Below are positions 29,201 through 37,232 of a DNA stretch of 64,000 nucleotides, piece after piece. The stretch covers positions 9,130 through 73,129 of the forward strand of contig CAXRIA010000020.1 in assembly GCA_964230805.1 (NCBI GenBank), given 5' to 3'. The translations under genes were made by a program, and so were the position numbers. The DNA is from Flavicella sp964230805. GTDB taxonomy: Bacteria > Bacteroidota > Bacteroidia > Flavobacteriales > Flavobacteriaceae. The notes beneath the pieces are model-generated. The model did no database searches. It saw nothing but the letters and a program-made list of their open reading frames with translations, and had not been told where the DNA came from. Every line of letters starts with the position of its first letter. Position 1 is the stretch's first letter.

Positions 29201-30299
29201 CATTACAGATTCTGGTTTAGGCATTTCATCAGAAAATTTACCAAAATTATTTGAACGTTTTTTCCAAATAAAGTACAATAATCAAAGTGACGTAAGTGGC
29301 ACTGGAATTGGGTTGTCCTTAACAACCAACTATATCAATATTCATAACGGTCGATTGATTGTGAGCAGTCTGAAGGGTGTTGGGACAACATTTTATATTT
29401 ATTTACCAATCCATCAGTCCAATACTTTAAATGAACAACCTAATACCAGAATAGGGCTAAAATCTTTTGATTACGATTCTGAAGCCAATAAATACAGTGC
29501 TCCTGAGGTAAAAAATGACAAAATCATTGACAACCAAGAGGCCCTTATATTAATTGCGGAAGACAACCCTGATTTATTGGAGTTTCTAGAGGATTCCCTC
29601 TCTAATCATTTTAGAATAGCAAAATCCAAGAATGGAAAAGAGGCGCTTAATTTGGCCATGTCGCTTCATCCCGATTTAATTATTTCTGACATAATTATGC
29701 CCGAAATGGATGGTATTGAATTATGTAAAAGTATAAAAGAGGATATTAGAACAAGCCATATCCCAGTTATTTTACTTACGGCTTTGAGTACGGTACAAGA
29801 TAAAATTTCAGGAATACAATCTGGAGCGGATGCATATGTCCCTAAGCCCTTCAATGAGGAGTTTTTGATCTCTCAAATTGATAATCTCTTGAATTCACGA
29901 AAAATACTGCGTTCCTTATTTGCTTCCAAACAAGAAGAATGGGATGAAGAAGTAAACATTTTGAACATAGATAAGAAGTTTATAGGAAAGGCAATAGACA
30001 CTGTTGAGAATAATATTTCAAATTATGATTTTACAGTCGAAGATTTTGCTAAAAGCTTAAACCTTAGTAGAACACATCTTCACAGAAAACTAAAATCACT
30101 TACCAATCAATCAGCTACAGAATTCATCAGAAATATACGATTGAAACACGCTATAGTTTTAATGAAATCAGGTGATTACCGCATAAATGAAATTGGTTAT
30201 ATCGTAGGCTTTAATTCTCATAATTATTTCACTAAAGCATTTAAAAAACAATATGGAAAATCACCAAGAGACTTTATTAGAGATAATTTTAAGAAATAA
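26208..30299 (+). CDS. Hybrid two-component system sensor/regulator (HTCS)
   Basis: 1363 residues carrying a whole two-component system. After the signal peptide come two seven-bladed propellers of reg_prop repeats (about 25-660, repeated IWFATENGLN-type blades) and a Y_Y_Y domain (about 690-770). A membrane helix follows near 775-798, then HisKA with H836 in ISHEFRTPLT, HATPase, a receiver with D1161 (IISDIIMPEMDG), and an AraC-type HTH (about 1265-1363). HTCS proteins sense a specific oligosaccharide in the periplasm and activate the neighbouring PUL. Divergent placement makes it the likely switch for 5426-26016. Confidence 0.95.
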   Translation: MKYRLNSILFLLISISIFCQNNPHISLSKVTPDGGIAYSQVTSIIEDSKGVMWFGTNNGLFSYNAARIKKYGYLEKDSSTVSTNRINSLFNDHAGNLWVATENGLCIYNARHDNFTRHEIRNELNEEIGQDITSFFQDENNTYWLSNEKGFGTYNPKTKSVIYQNINHKTDIVNHLIIGPDQTVWVFYEDGDIYFKPKNSDQFRFFKKSFMDGISSVLIDDNVMWIGYGTKGLLSLNLSDGTTAKYYDPDLAKMSAFKGYQIRSLIKNDNNIWVATDKGVAMVNNNELKLLIDQKKHPNLPHNSIWSLYKDSNANIWIGTWLGGVSFHSDYNNSFQHHTQSTSKESLSSNIISCFAQIPNSSEILVGTDVDDLNRYNPETNDFTSYPVIYKGETIKKIKSITYDRFGTLWVGTYKNGLLFKKARQNTYERLELPFEEGLQALNILATQEGIWVSNFPLGVYFYNFQSKTFTNFTHDPIDHNSISNNNVNHIIEDRNNNIWFATENGLNLLKKGTSKFIRYNNIKNNPNSISHNFINHIHEDEKGLLWLGSNGEGISRFNPITGEIENFTLKNDGYGNEIFSILQDQKQNLWIATDNGLYKFNVLSNTIEHFDSNRGIKNNNFYPTAALKSNNGELYFGGSNGLIRFQPDMIVTNPIPPITTITQLFVNNKKVVPSDENSILKEAINNTTSLKLNYQQNSFSLEFIANNYIHPEKNNYKYRLKNFDEKWITTKKRGQALFTNIPIGNYIFEVKASNNNGIWNETPTRISIQITPPLWLTWYAYLFYVLIVMTTLYFLRKQTINRQKLKLKLKLTQIRSEAEEKLHQMKLQFFTDISHEFRTPLTLINGPINRLLNGNPKNTDLSRKQLTLIKNNTDRLLRLINQFLDFRRIDQGKLKLSPINTDLISFCKNVFDCFEELASQRRFNYNFITEYTSLKMDFDADKMDKVLVNVLSNAFKNTSDQGNITLKIKKNKKSKLKDNWSNFSTGEELHSDFIEISITDSGLGISSENLPKLFERFFQIKYNNQSDVSGTGIGLSLTTNYINIHNGRLIVSSLKGVGTTFYIYLPIHQSNTLNEQPNTRIGLKSFDYDSEANKYSAPEVKNDKIIDNQEALILIAEDNPDLLEFLEDSLSNHFRIAKSKNGKEALNLAMSLHPDLIISDIIMPEMDGIELCKSIKEDIRTSHIPVILLTALSTVQDKISGIQSGADAYVPKPFNEEFLISQIDNLLNSRKILRSLFASKQEEWDEEVNILNIDKKFIGKAIDTVENNISNYDFTVEDFAKSLNLSRTHLHRKLKSLTNQSATEFIRNIRLKHAIVLMKSGDYRINEIGYIVGFNSHNYFTKAFKKQYGKSPRDFIRDNFKK

Positions 30300-30444
30300 A
30301 TATCACTTTTTCTTTTATGAAGACGCTCCAGCAGATTTTTTTACTTTTTATGTTTACTCGAACAATTTGTAGAAAAAAATAAATCACTGCCTTCTTTATT
30401 ATTAACAAGAATATATTTACATTTAAATTATCGAAGAAAATAGA

Positions 30445-31032
30445 TTGATGCATTACAAGCCCTTATTAGACTACATTCGCAATTCCGTTGATTTGACTCC
30501 GGAAGAAGAATCCCTATTAATCTCAAAAACAACCATTCGAAATTATCTTAAAAATCAATTTCTTGTGCAACAGGGAGACGTGTGCAAACATGTGAACTTT
30601 ATTGTTTCAGGCTGCACTAAAACCTTCCATGTCGACTCGGATGGTCATGAGCACATCGTAATGTTTTCATTAGAAGATTGGTGGACCTCTGATTTGGGTA
30701 GTTTTTTGACACAGACGCCCGCAGACTTCAATATTCAATGTATTGAAAAAACACAATTGATTCAGTTTGACTACGAACAATTGGAAGCGTTGTACCTAAA
30801 AATCCCGAAATTGGAACGTCTTTTTAGAAAAATTACAGAACGTGCTTTTGTGTCTTCTCAAAAGAGAATCATTCGAAATTTTAGTCTTGATGCCAAAGAA
30901 CGTTATGCCTTTTTCAAAAAAACGTATCCAGAGATAAATCAACGTGTCCCACAATACATGATTGCCTCCTATCTGGGGATATCCAAAGAATTTTTAAGTA
31001 AAATCAAAGGCCAACTCTTACAAAAATCCTAA
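30445..31032 (+). CDS. Crp/Fnr-family transcriptional regulator
   Basis: 195 residues: a cyclic-nucleotide-binding-like barrel (about 15-120, FLVQQGDVCKHVNFIVSGCTK) and a C-terminal helical DNA-binding part (YMIASYLGISKEFLSKIKGQL). There is no cluster of four cysteines for an FNR iron-sulfur centre, and the cAMP-contact residues are not obvious. This group is common in Flavobacteriia next to redox genes. It lies just upstream of YceI, pirin and an FMN reductase on the same strand, which it may control. Confidence 0.85.
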   Translation: MMHYKPLLDYIRNSVDLTPEEESLLISKTTIRNYLKNQFLVQQGDVCKHVNFIVSGCTKTFHVDSDGHEHIVMFSLEDWWTSDLGSFLTQTPADFNIQCIEKTQLIQFDYEQLEALYLKIPKLERLFRKITERAFVSSQKRIIRNFSLDAKERYAFFKKTYPEINQRVPQYMIASYLGISKEFLSKIKGQLLQKS

Positions 31033-31131
31033 ACTATTAATCTGGTTTAACCTCATTTTATAAACTAGTTCATTTTTTAGCATGTATCTATTTTGGAATT
31101 TTGTATCCAAACATATTAAAACAAATAAAAG

Positions 31132-31707
31132 ATGAAAAAATCAGTAAAATTAGTAGCAACCGTAGTTCTCTCCTTGGCAACTCTTTCCTTTACATCCCCA
31201 GAAAAAAATGAGAAAGAGGTAAACACACAAACAAGTACCGTTACATGGAAAGGATACAAAGTATTGGGGTCTCACACAGGAACCATTCAAATTAGCTCTG
31301 GAAGTTTGCTTTTTGAAAAGGAAGTTTTGACAGGTGGTGAATTTGTAATTGACATGACCACAATCAACGTAACAGACTTAGAAGGAGATTATAAAAACAA
31401 ACTCGAAGGACATCTCAAATCTGACGATTTTTTTGGTGTAGAAAAATTCTCGACAGCCTCTCTGAAGTTCAAAAAAGTGAAACCAACTGGCAAGAACTCC
31501 TACAAGGTACGTGGCGTGATCGAAATCAAAGGCAAAAAAGAAACGATTTCTTTTGACTTTTCAGTGTACGGTAAGAAAGCCAACGCAACGCTAAAAATTG
31601 ATCGATCTAAATTTGATGTACGATACGGTTCTACAAGTTTCTTTGAAGGGCTAAAAGACAATGCGATTTACGATGAATTTGACATCATCGTTGATTTAGA
31701 ATTTTGA
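31132..31707 (+). CDS. YceI-family secreted lipid-binding protein
   Basis: 191 residues with a signal peptide (ATLSFTSPEK). The mature part is a YceI lipocalin-like barrel (STVTWKGYKVLGSHTGTIQIS, DMTTINVTDLEG, LKSDDFFGVEKF, IDRSKFDVRYGS). Family members bind polyisoprenoid or other amphiphilic molecules in the periplasm. It lies between the Crp-like regulator and a pirin gene, so a part in handling quinones or lipid under redox stress is plausible but unproven. Confidence 0.9.
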   Translation: MKKSVKLVATVVLSLATLSFTSPEKNEKEVNTQTSTVTWKGYKVLGSHTGTIQISSGSLLFEKEVLTGGEFVIDMTTINVTDLEGDYKNKLEGHLKSDDFFGVEKFSTASLKFKKVKPTGKNSYKVRGVIEIKGKKETISFDFSVYGKKANATLKIDRSKFDVRYGSTSFFEGLKDNAIYDEFDIIVDLEF

Positions 31708-31767
31708 TAAAAATCACTGTGTTCATTTTGAACTTCCATTGTTCGTAATCGTTGAATCCCAAAACAA

Positions 31768-32490
31768 ATGAAAACCCTACTTCACAAAGCCAACACAAGA
31801 GGTCATGCAAATCACGGGTGGTTGCAATCAAAACATACCTTCAGTTTTGCGAGCTACCAAAACCCAGAAAGAATGCACTTTGGGGTGTTGCGGGTATTAA
31901 ACGACGATGTGATTGCTCCTGGTATGGGATTTGGCACACATCCCCATCAAAACATGGAAATCATCTCTATTCCTTTGGAAGGCGATTTGGAACATAAAGA
32001 CAGTATGAACAATATCACAGTGATTCAATCTGGTGACATTCAAGTGCTGAGCGCCGGAACAGGAATTACACATTCAGAATACAACAAAAACAAAGATCAA
32101 CAAGTCAAGTTTTTGCAAATATGGGTGATTCCCAAAAAAAAGAATGTCAAACCGCGGTACGATCAGATTTCTTTGAATATCAAAGACCGAACCAATCAAT
32201 TTCAACAAATCCTATCCCCCAATCCTGAGGATGCGGGGGTTTGGATTCATCAAGATGCTTGGTTTCACATGACCAACTTAGAAAAAGATAAAGAAATCAC
32301 TTATCTTCTGCAGAATCCAGCTAAAAATGGAGTGTATGTTTTTGTATTGAAAGGGAATGCAAGCATCCATGGGCAAGCACTTCAAAACAGAGATGGCTTG
32401 GGGATCTGGGACGTAAATCAACTAGACATAAAAGCAACGACCCATACAGAACTACTGTTGATGGAAGTACCCATGAATACAAACCTTTAA
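31768..32490 (+). CDS. Pirin-family cupin protein
   Basis: 240 residues of the bicupin pirin family. Metal ligands are visible in GTHPHQNMEI (H58, H60) and GTGITHSEYN (His and Glu about residues 102-104). Bacterial pirins can act as quercetin 2,3-dioxygenases or bind regulatory proteins. It starts 60 bp after the YceI gene and is followed 12 bp later by an FMN reductase. Confidence 0.92.
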   Translation: MKTLLHKANTRGHANHGWLQSKHTFSFASYQNPERMHFGVLRVLNDDVIAPGMGFGTHPHQNMEIISIPLEGDLEHKDSMNNITVIQSGDIQVLSAGTGITHSEYNKNKDQQVKFLQIWVIPKKKNVKPRYDQISLNIKDRTNQFQQILSPNPEDAGVWIHQDAWFHMTNLEKDKEITYLLQNPAKNGVYVFVLKGNASIHGQALQNRDGLGIWDVNQLDIKATTHTELLLMEVPMNTNL

Positions 32491-32502
32491 ACAAGTTAAA
32501 AA

Positions 32503-33042
32503 ATGAAAAATATCGTTGTAATTTCTGGACATCCCGATCTAGACAATTCGACAGCCAACAAAACGATTGTTGGTGTTTTAGAACAAGAAAACAATTTCAA
32601 AATAAGCAAACTTATGGATGCTTATTCCGACTATCAAATCGATGTAGACAAGGAAATTCAAAATTTATTAAATGCCGATGTCATTGTACTACAATTCCCT
32701 TTTCACTGGTATGGCGTTCCTGCCATTCTAAAAATGTGGATCGACAGGATTACAACACCGTTGGTTTACGGACCACACAAAGGAGGTTTAAAAGGTAAAA
32801 GCTTTCTATTATCCACCACCACAGGAGGGCCTCTAGAATCCTATCAATCTAGTGGATACAACAAATATACCATGAAAGAATTGTTGCTGCCTCTACTAAA
32901 ATTAGGCGACTCACTAGAGATGAATATTTTGGAACCACAGGTATTGCACAGTGCCGTTTTTCATGATCCTGATGGCCAAAAATCCTTGCAAAATAACGCA
33001 AAACAACATGCGCTTCAATTAATTGAACTTGTGAATAAATAA
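32503..33042 (+). CDS. NAD(P)H-dependent FMN oxidoreductase (quinone reductase-like)
   Basis: 179 residues with a flavodoxin-like fold: VISGHPDLDNSTANK near the N terminus and QFPFHWYGVPAILKMWIDR, the hallmark of the NQO1/KefF/YwrO group. It reduces quinones by two electrons through bound flavin. TTGGP marks the flavin loop. With YceI and pirin upstream it forms a short redox gene set. Confidence 0.88.
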   Translation: MKNIVVISGHPDLDNSTANKTIVGVLEQENNFKISKLMDAYSDYQIDVDKEIQNLLNADVIVLQFPFHWYGVPAILKMWIDRITTPLVYGPHKGGLKGKSFLLSTTTGGPLESYQSSGYNKYTMKELLLPLLKLGDSLEMNILEPQVLHSAVFHDPDGQKSLQNNAKQHALQLIELVNK

Positions 33043-33231
33043 CCTTCAGACAGGTTTCATGAATGCCTAAAAGTTCAAACCTATATCCATCGTCCTCTTG
33101 AAGGTTCAACTCTAATTGATTGTTTTCACTAGGGTTATTGTAAAAATCAATTCAAAATGATTTTGAAATGTTTGAAGTTGAAATTTAGACGCTTCGTAAT
33201 ATTTTGAAATAGCCTTGTAGAATGTTGTTTC

Positions 33232-33239
33232 TACTTTTG
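33232..33239 (+). promoter_or_regulatory. -7 box (TACTTTTG) for the small secreted protein gene
   Basis: An exact TAnnTTTG box 26 bp before the ATG at 33266. A TTTG at 33203-33206 could serve as the -33 element, with slightly wide spacing. Confidence 0.45.
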
Positions 33240-33265
33240 TCCATTAACAATTAAATATTTTAAAT

Positions 33266-33634
33266 ATGAAAACATTTTTTTTGAGTACACTCTTAACACT
33301 AATGTCGTTTACAGTTTCTGGACAAGATACAGAGTTTGACAGAGAAAAGGCTAAGGCCAAAATTGAAGAGCAGGTAGAATCTTTAAACCTAAATAATAAT
33401 CAAAAAACTCAATTCAAAGAAATAAATGAGAAATACCGATTAAATCTAGAAAGCATTAAAAATAGCAACAAGGCTAGATTTGCGAAGTTTCAAGACTTGA
33501 AAAAGTTAAGAAAAGAGAAAGATGAAGAAATGAAGCTTTTATTGAATGATGAGCAATTCAAAATGTACAAGGAATTTCAAAAGCAAAATAAGAATAAAAT
33601 GCGCGAAGAATTTAAAAAGCGAAATAATAACTAG
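33266..33634 (+). CDS. Small secreted helical protein (Spy/LTxxQ-like)
   Basis: 122 residues: a signal peptide (MKTFFLSTLLTLMSFTVSGQ) and then a highly charged, all-helical chain. LNLNNNQKTQFKEINEKY and LLNDEQFKMYKEFQKQNK resemble the LTxxQ motif repeats of Spy/CpxP-type periplasmic proteins, which chaperone or sense envelope stress. The match is by pattern only. A terminator follows, then a LytS/LytTR pair; it could report to or be controlled by that pair. Confidence 0.6.
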   Translation: MKTFFLSTLLTLMSFTVSGQDTEFDREKAKAKIEEQVESLNLNNNQKTQFKEINEKYRLNLESIKNSNKARFAKFQDLKKLRKEKDEEMKLLLNDEQFKMYKEFQKQNKNKMREEFKKRNNN

Positions 33635-33653
33635 TTTTTAATTATTAACTTTT

Positions 33654-33682
33654 GCCCACCATTATTGGTGGGCTTATTTTTT
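33654..33682 (+). terminator. Intrinsic terminator between small secreted protein and LytS genes
   Basis: GCCCACC and GGTGGGC pair around ATTATT, followed by TTATTTTTT. It ends four bases before the ATG of the LytS gene (33686). Most transcripts from 33232 should stop here, so partial read-through would set kinase expression. Confidence 0.75.
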
Positions 33683-33685
33683 AGT

Positions 33686-34705
33686 ATGAACTTAACTAAA
33701 GGTGAATATAAAACAATTATTTATGTGTCTATTTTTATAGGACTAATACTCAATTTCCACAAAATACTGAGAATATTTGGTGAAGTGAATGCGGTTATAG
33801 AATCCCGTTGGGATTTTAACCTATTTGAACTGATTTTTCAGGTACTCTTTCAAATATTGTTTTGTTACTCTATTGGTTTTACAGCCTTTAAGAAAGTCCA
33901 AAATGTTTTCTCAAATAAGTTGTTTACCTTTAAAATCATATTGGTATTTATACTGCTTACCGTTGTTTTTTGGTTTGTTGGCTCTAAACTTCAAGAACTA
34001 ATCTTTAATAACGTTTCCAACGAAAAGTTTTTTTATAGAGGATATCTCTTAAGATTTGTTTTGAGTGCTGTTTTAATATTTATAACAATAAAGTTATTAC
34101 TTCTTAACAGGCAAAAAAACCTGAAGGAATTGGAAAATGAAAAATTAAAATCATCTTATTTAAATTCAAAATTAGAAAATCTTAAAGCACAAGTTAACCC
34201 TCATTTTCTCTTTAATTCGTTTGCAAATCTATCTGCTTTAATTAATCAAGACCAACAAAAGGCTACAAAATATCTTTCAAATTTATCTGATGTTTTCCGT
34301 TACACACTTAATAATGCAAATGAGCAAATTGTCAATTTGATTGATGAGTTAAATTTATTAAGTTCTTACGTAGAGTTGTACAAAATTAGAGTACAGGATG
34401 GTTTGTCATTACATATAGACTTGCCAGACACCAAAAAAAAGATATTACATATGTCATTACAACCTTTAATGGAAAATGTAATTAAGCACAATGAGATATC
34501 CAATGAGAAGCCTCTAGGTATATACCTGAAACAAGAGGGAGATTTACTTATTTTTAAAAATGACTTAAACGCTAAAAGTAAAGTTGAAAATACTAATGGC
34601 ATTGGTCTAACTAACTTAAATGAACGATATAAAATACTGGTTGGAAAAGAGATTAATATCCAAAAAAGTGAAACACACTTTGTTGTAAAATTGCCTTTAA
34701 TTTAA
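33686..34705 (+). CDS. LytS/YehU-type sensor histidine kinase
   Basis: 339 residues. Four hydrophobic segments (about 10-140) are followed by a His_kinase domain with H173 in QVNPHFLFNSFANLSALI and an HATPase domain (MENVIKH; NGIGLTNLNERY). There is no periplasmic sensor domain. The open frame starts earlier at a TTG (33665) inside the terminator hairpin, so the ATG at 33686 is chosen. It should phosphorylate the LytTR regulator encoded 11 bp downstream. The signal is unknown. Confidence 0.9.
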   Translation: MNLTKGEYKTIIYVSIFIGLILNFHKILRIFGEVNAVIESRWDFNLFELIFQVLFQILFCYSIGFTAFKKVQNVFSNKLFTFKIILVFILLTVVFWFVGSKLQELIFNNVSNEKFFYRGYLLRFVLSAVLIFITIKLLLLNRQKNLKELENEKLKSSYLNSKLENLKAQVNPHFLFNSFANLSALINQDQQKATKYLSNLSDVFRYTLNNANEQIVNLIDELNLLSSYVELYKIRVQDGLSLHIDLPDTKKKILHMSLQPLMENVIKHNEISNEKPLGIYLKQEGDLLIFKNDLNAKSKVENTNGIGLTNLNERYKILVGKEINIQKSETHFVVKLPLI

Positions 34706-34716
34706 ATTAGCCTATA

Positions 34717-35490
34717 ATGAATGTAGTAATTATTGAAGATGAACCTATAATATCTCAGAATCTTAAATCGATTTTAACAGAGCTAGACCATTCAATCTCT
34801 GTATTGAAAACATTATCGAGTGTACAAGAGTCTGTAACTTGGTTAAGGAAAAATCAATTGGATTGTGATCTTTTGTTAATGGATATTCATTTAACAGATG
34901 GTCTCTCTTTTGAGATTTTTAATGAGGTTAAATGCAATACCCCAATTATATTCATAACGGCCTATAACCAATATGCCTTGGAAGCATTTAAGGTAAAAGG
35001 TATTGATTATATTTTAAAGCCTTTTGATAAAGCAAAAATTAAGCAATCCCTAGAGAAATTCAAAAGTTTAACGCAAACGGGCTCAAATTCTATAAACTCT
35101 GAAAGTTTAAGACATTTGATGGAAATTGTAGCTGCTAAGAAAAATACTGATGGTCGAAAATCTTATTTGGTGTATCACCAAGACAAACTTATTCCATTAG
35201 AAGTTGATGATATATCCTGGTTTTATAAATCTGACCAGGTTACCTATGCTTGTACAATTTCCAATAAAAAATATGTAATAGATGATGCTTTAGACAAGAT
35301 ACAGAATGAAGTTTCTTCAGTAAATTTCTATAGAGCAAATAGACAGTTTATTGTTAGTAAAAACGCAATAGAGAATATTGCTTTCTATTTTAATGGTCGA
35401 TTGATTGTTAATATTTTGCCTAAACCAGACGAAAAAATAATAGTTAGTAAGGCTAAGGCAACTGATTTTAAAAATTGGTTAACACAGTAA
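34717..35490 (+). CDS. LytTR-family response regulator
   Basis: 257 residues: receiver domain with D56 (LLMDIHLTDG) and K101 (YILKPF), then a LytTR DNA-binding domain (about 155-255, SYLVYHQDKLIPLEVDDISWF; FYRANRQFIVSK). It is the partner of the kinase upstream. LytTR proteins bind imperfect direct repeats; no such pair was recognised nearby. Confidence 0.93.
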   Translation: MNVVIIEDEPIISQNLKSILTELDHSISVLKTLSSVQESVTWLRKNQLDCDLLLMDIHLTDGLSFEIFNEVKCNTPIIFITAYNQYALEAFKVKGIDYILKPFDKAKIKQSLEKFKSLTQTGSNSINSESLRHLMEIVAAKKNTDGRKSYLVYHQDKLIPLEVDDISWFYKSDQVTYACTISNKKYVIDDALDKIQNEVSSVNFYRANRQFIVSKNAIENIAFYFNGRLIVNILPKPDEKIIVSKAKATDFKNWLTQ

Positions 35491-35659
35491 ACTTAACAAT
35501 AGATTTAATTCTCTCAAAAGGTTTTTTAAACACAATACTGTTTAAAGTTATTTAACACTTCAAAATATACTATTCGGAGTATATTTTGTCAGCTTCAATG
35601 ATTTTTTTTCCATAAGACCTTAAAATTGGTTGAATTTTGATTTAAAACATAAATCAAAT

Positions 35660-36508
35660 ATGAGAAATCTATTTAAATTATTTACAGTAATCCTCTTGTT
35701 TTCATGTAGCAAAAATGAAGAACCTCAAGAACAGGTTAACCAAGATACTCCTCAAGAAGTTGAACAAGATACTCTTGTCTCGGCTTTTTTTGGACTTGAC
35801 AATGTACTACCAAGTCTATTTTGTAATCAACCAGGAAGCCTGTTAGATGGTATGCCTGTTAATTTTATATTCCCATTAGATGCATCCAGTTTATCGGAAA
35901 CTGATTTTGAAGTTGTAGATAGCCTTGGAAATATACATACCCCTATTTGTGTTTCTTTGGCCCCAGCTAATGAAAACGGAGAAAATCGAACTGTGCTTCT
36001 TTTTGGTGAATTTGGTACCGCTGTTACCAACCCACCTGTTGAAGTTAGAGTTGTAGGGGATTTATTTACAACTGATACTTTAGCTGGAGAGTCCGCTTGT
36101 TCAGCAATCATAAACCTAAACGGAATCACTACCACGAATATAATTCCGCTTGCTGATGGACCAAGTTTATTCTTTGCCCAAAGAATTGATGGCAATCTGA
36201 ATAAATGTAATTCAGGAACACAAACAATTCAAGTTGCTTGGAATGGTGGCGTTACACCGTATGTAAGTGGTGATACCGAATCTGACTTATTTCAGTACTA
36301 TGTTGGCTATTCTGACAGTTCTGGAGTTCTAATACCGCATGTCCCTATTTCGATAGCAGATATAAATGACAACGACAACTTTCACCAACTTTGTTTTTCT
36401 ACAAGTGATGAAATTGTTAAAATTTCAATGATGGCCAACACGGTGGAAGACCCAAACCACGACCCAAATTTATACAGCGAAATTGATGTTAGTTCCTGCA
36501 CTCCTTAG
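35660..36508 (+). CDS. Lipoprotein of unknown function, truncated before a T9SS tail
   Basis: 282 residues from the ATG at 35660; the frame opens at 35630, but a lipoprotein signal (FTVILLFSCSKN) starts at the chosen site. A Glu/Gln-rich linker (NEEPQEQVNQDTPQEVEQDT) precedes an all-beta part with several cysteines. No family is recognised. A TAG at 36506 ends the frame, but the next 49 codons in the same frame still read as the start of a T9SS sorting domain, so the intact ancestor was longer. The present product may stay in the periplasm or outer membrane. Confidence 0.65.
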   Translation: MRNLFKLFTVILLFSCSKNEEPQEQVNQDTPQEVEQDTLVSAFFGLDNVLPSLFCNQPGSLLDGMPVNFIFPLDASSLSETDFEVVDSLGNIHTPICVSLAPANENGENRTVLLFGEFGTAVTNPPVEVRVVGDLFTTDTLAGESACSAIINLNGITTTNIIPLADGPSLFFAQRIDGNLNKCNSGTQTIQVAWNGGVTPYVSGDTESDLFQYYVGYSDSSGVLIPHVPISIADINDNDNFHQLCFSTSDEIVKISMMANTVEDPNHDPNLYSEIDVSSCTP

Positions 36509-36770
36509 ACAAGCATTGAAGAGAGCCTTTTCGAAAAAGGGTATAAAATTTACCCGAATCCGTTTTCAGATGAAATTTTTGTTGAGAATCTGCTTGGTGA
36601 CGAATACTTCATCATTTATGACTTCTTAGGGCGAAATATTGGTTTTGAGAGAGAATAGTCATAGACCCGAACGACAGAACATATCGAACCTCAAATTTGA
36701 ACCCAGTATTTAGGTTAATCCATTCATTTACAGGAGATAAGGATGGTTCCAATAAAAAACGGACTAGTAA
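36509..36770 (+). pseudogene. Decayed T9SS sorting domain of the upstream lipoprotein gene
   Basis: In frame after the TAG at 36506, the sequence reads TSIEESLFEKGYKIYPNPFSDE then YFIIYDFLGRNIGF, a type A T9SS domain start. A second TAG lies at 36656. In another frame, the following bases give TYRTSNLNPVFRLIHSFTGD, like the usual closing strands. One nonsense change plus a frameshift and a later stop would explain this. Confidence 0.65.
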
Positions 36771-36784
36771 AAATACTAGTCCGT
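36759..36784. terminator. Bidirectional terminator hairpin
   Basis: ACGGACTAGTA and TACTAGTCCGT form a perfect 11-bp stem with a loop of four A. On the minus strand a T-run follows, ending the tRNA-tail element; on the plus strand CTTGTTT follows the lipoprotein relic. Confidence 0.75.
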
Positions 36785-36792
36785 CTTGTTTA

Positions 36793-36966
36793 GTAGCGGG
36801 AACAGGATTCATTCCTGGACGATGTTCCGGAATGGGCCAAAGAGGAGAACAGCCCAAAGAAACTCCGATAGCTTTGCCATCTGATTTTTTATTTTGTTCT
36901 TAAGACGATGCAAGCATCACTTGACCCCAAAATAAAAACTCCTTGATTTCTCAAGGAGTTTCTTCG
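36793..36966 (-). repeat. tRNA-fMet tail element (173-bp period)
   Basis: On the minus strand the tRNA 3' end (CCAGTTCCCGCTAC) is echoed 173 bp later as CCTGTTCCCGCTAC. The echo has its own 4-bp stem, CAGG/CCTG, around a 7-base loop in the place of a T arm. The body holds hairpins GATGC/GCATC and CATTCC/GGAATG. Each tRNA end, real and echoed, is followed at once by a terminator hairpin. Confidence 0.6.
36936..36961 (-). terminator. Terminator of tRNA-fMet
   Basis: AAACTCCTTGA and TCAAGGAGTTT pair around a four-base loop. On the minus strand TTATTTT follows. It begins a few bases past the tRNA 3' end. Confidence 0.75.
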
Positions 36967-37039
<73 letters not shown>

Positions 37040-37049
37040 ATTTGTGGTA

Positions 37050-37082
37050 CAAAGATACCTGATTTACCTTGTTCTTTCCAAA
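37050..37082 (-). promoter_or_regulatory. Promoter of tRNA-fMet
   Basis: Minus strand: TATCTTTG (37057-37050) fits the TAnnTTTG -7 box, with TTTG at 37082-37079, 25 bases start to start. It lies 11 bp before the tRNA. Confidence 0.6.
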
Positions 37083-37179
37083 TAAAAAATGGCTTTTTTT
37101 AAAGATAAAATCTAACTCGTTTTTAAACAGCTCTTTATCCCGAACAAAACAGCACTAACCTACAAAACTTTCCTTTCGG

Positions 37180-37214
37180 TTTGTTTTTAGCTCCATGAAA
37201 AACGAGTACCTTTG
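37180..37214 (+). promoter_or_regulatory. Promoter of era
   Basis: TTTG at 37180-37183 and TACCTTTG at 37207-37214, 27 bases start to start. The box is 18 bp before the era ATG. Confidence 0.5.
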
Positions 37215-37232
37215 CCCTGTAAAAAACACATC

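Noticed and set aside
28982..29278. Minus-strand frame inside the HTCS kinase domain
   Set aside because: Antisense shadow of a well-supported domain.
36612..36857. 81-codon minus-strand frame over the fMet tail element and relic
   Set aside because: It overlaps a terminator, the tail echo and the decayed T9SS domain; no protein signal.
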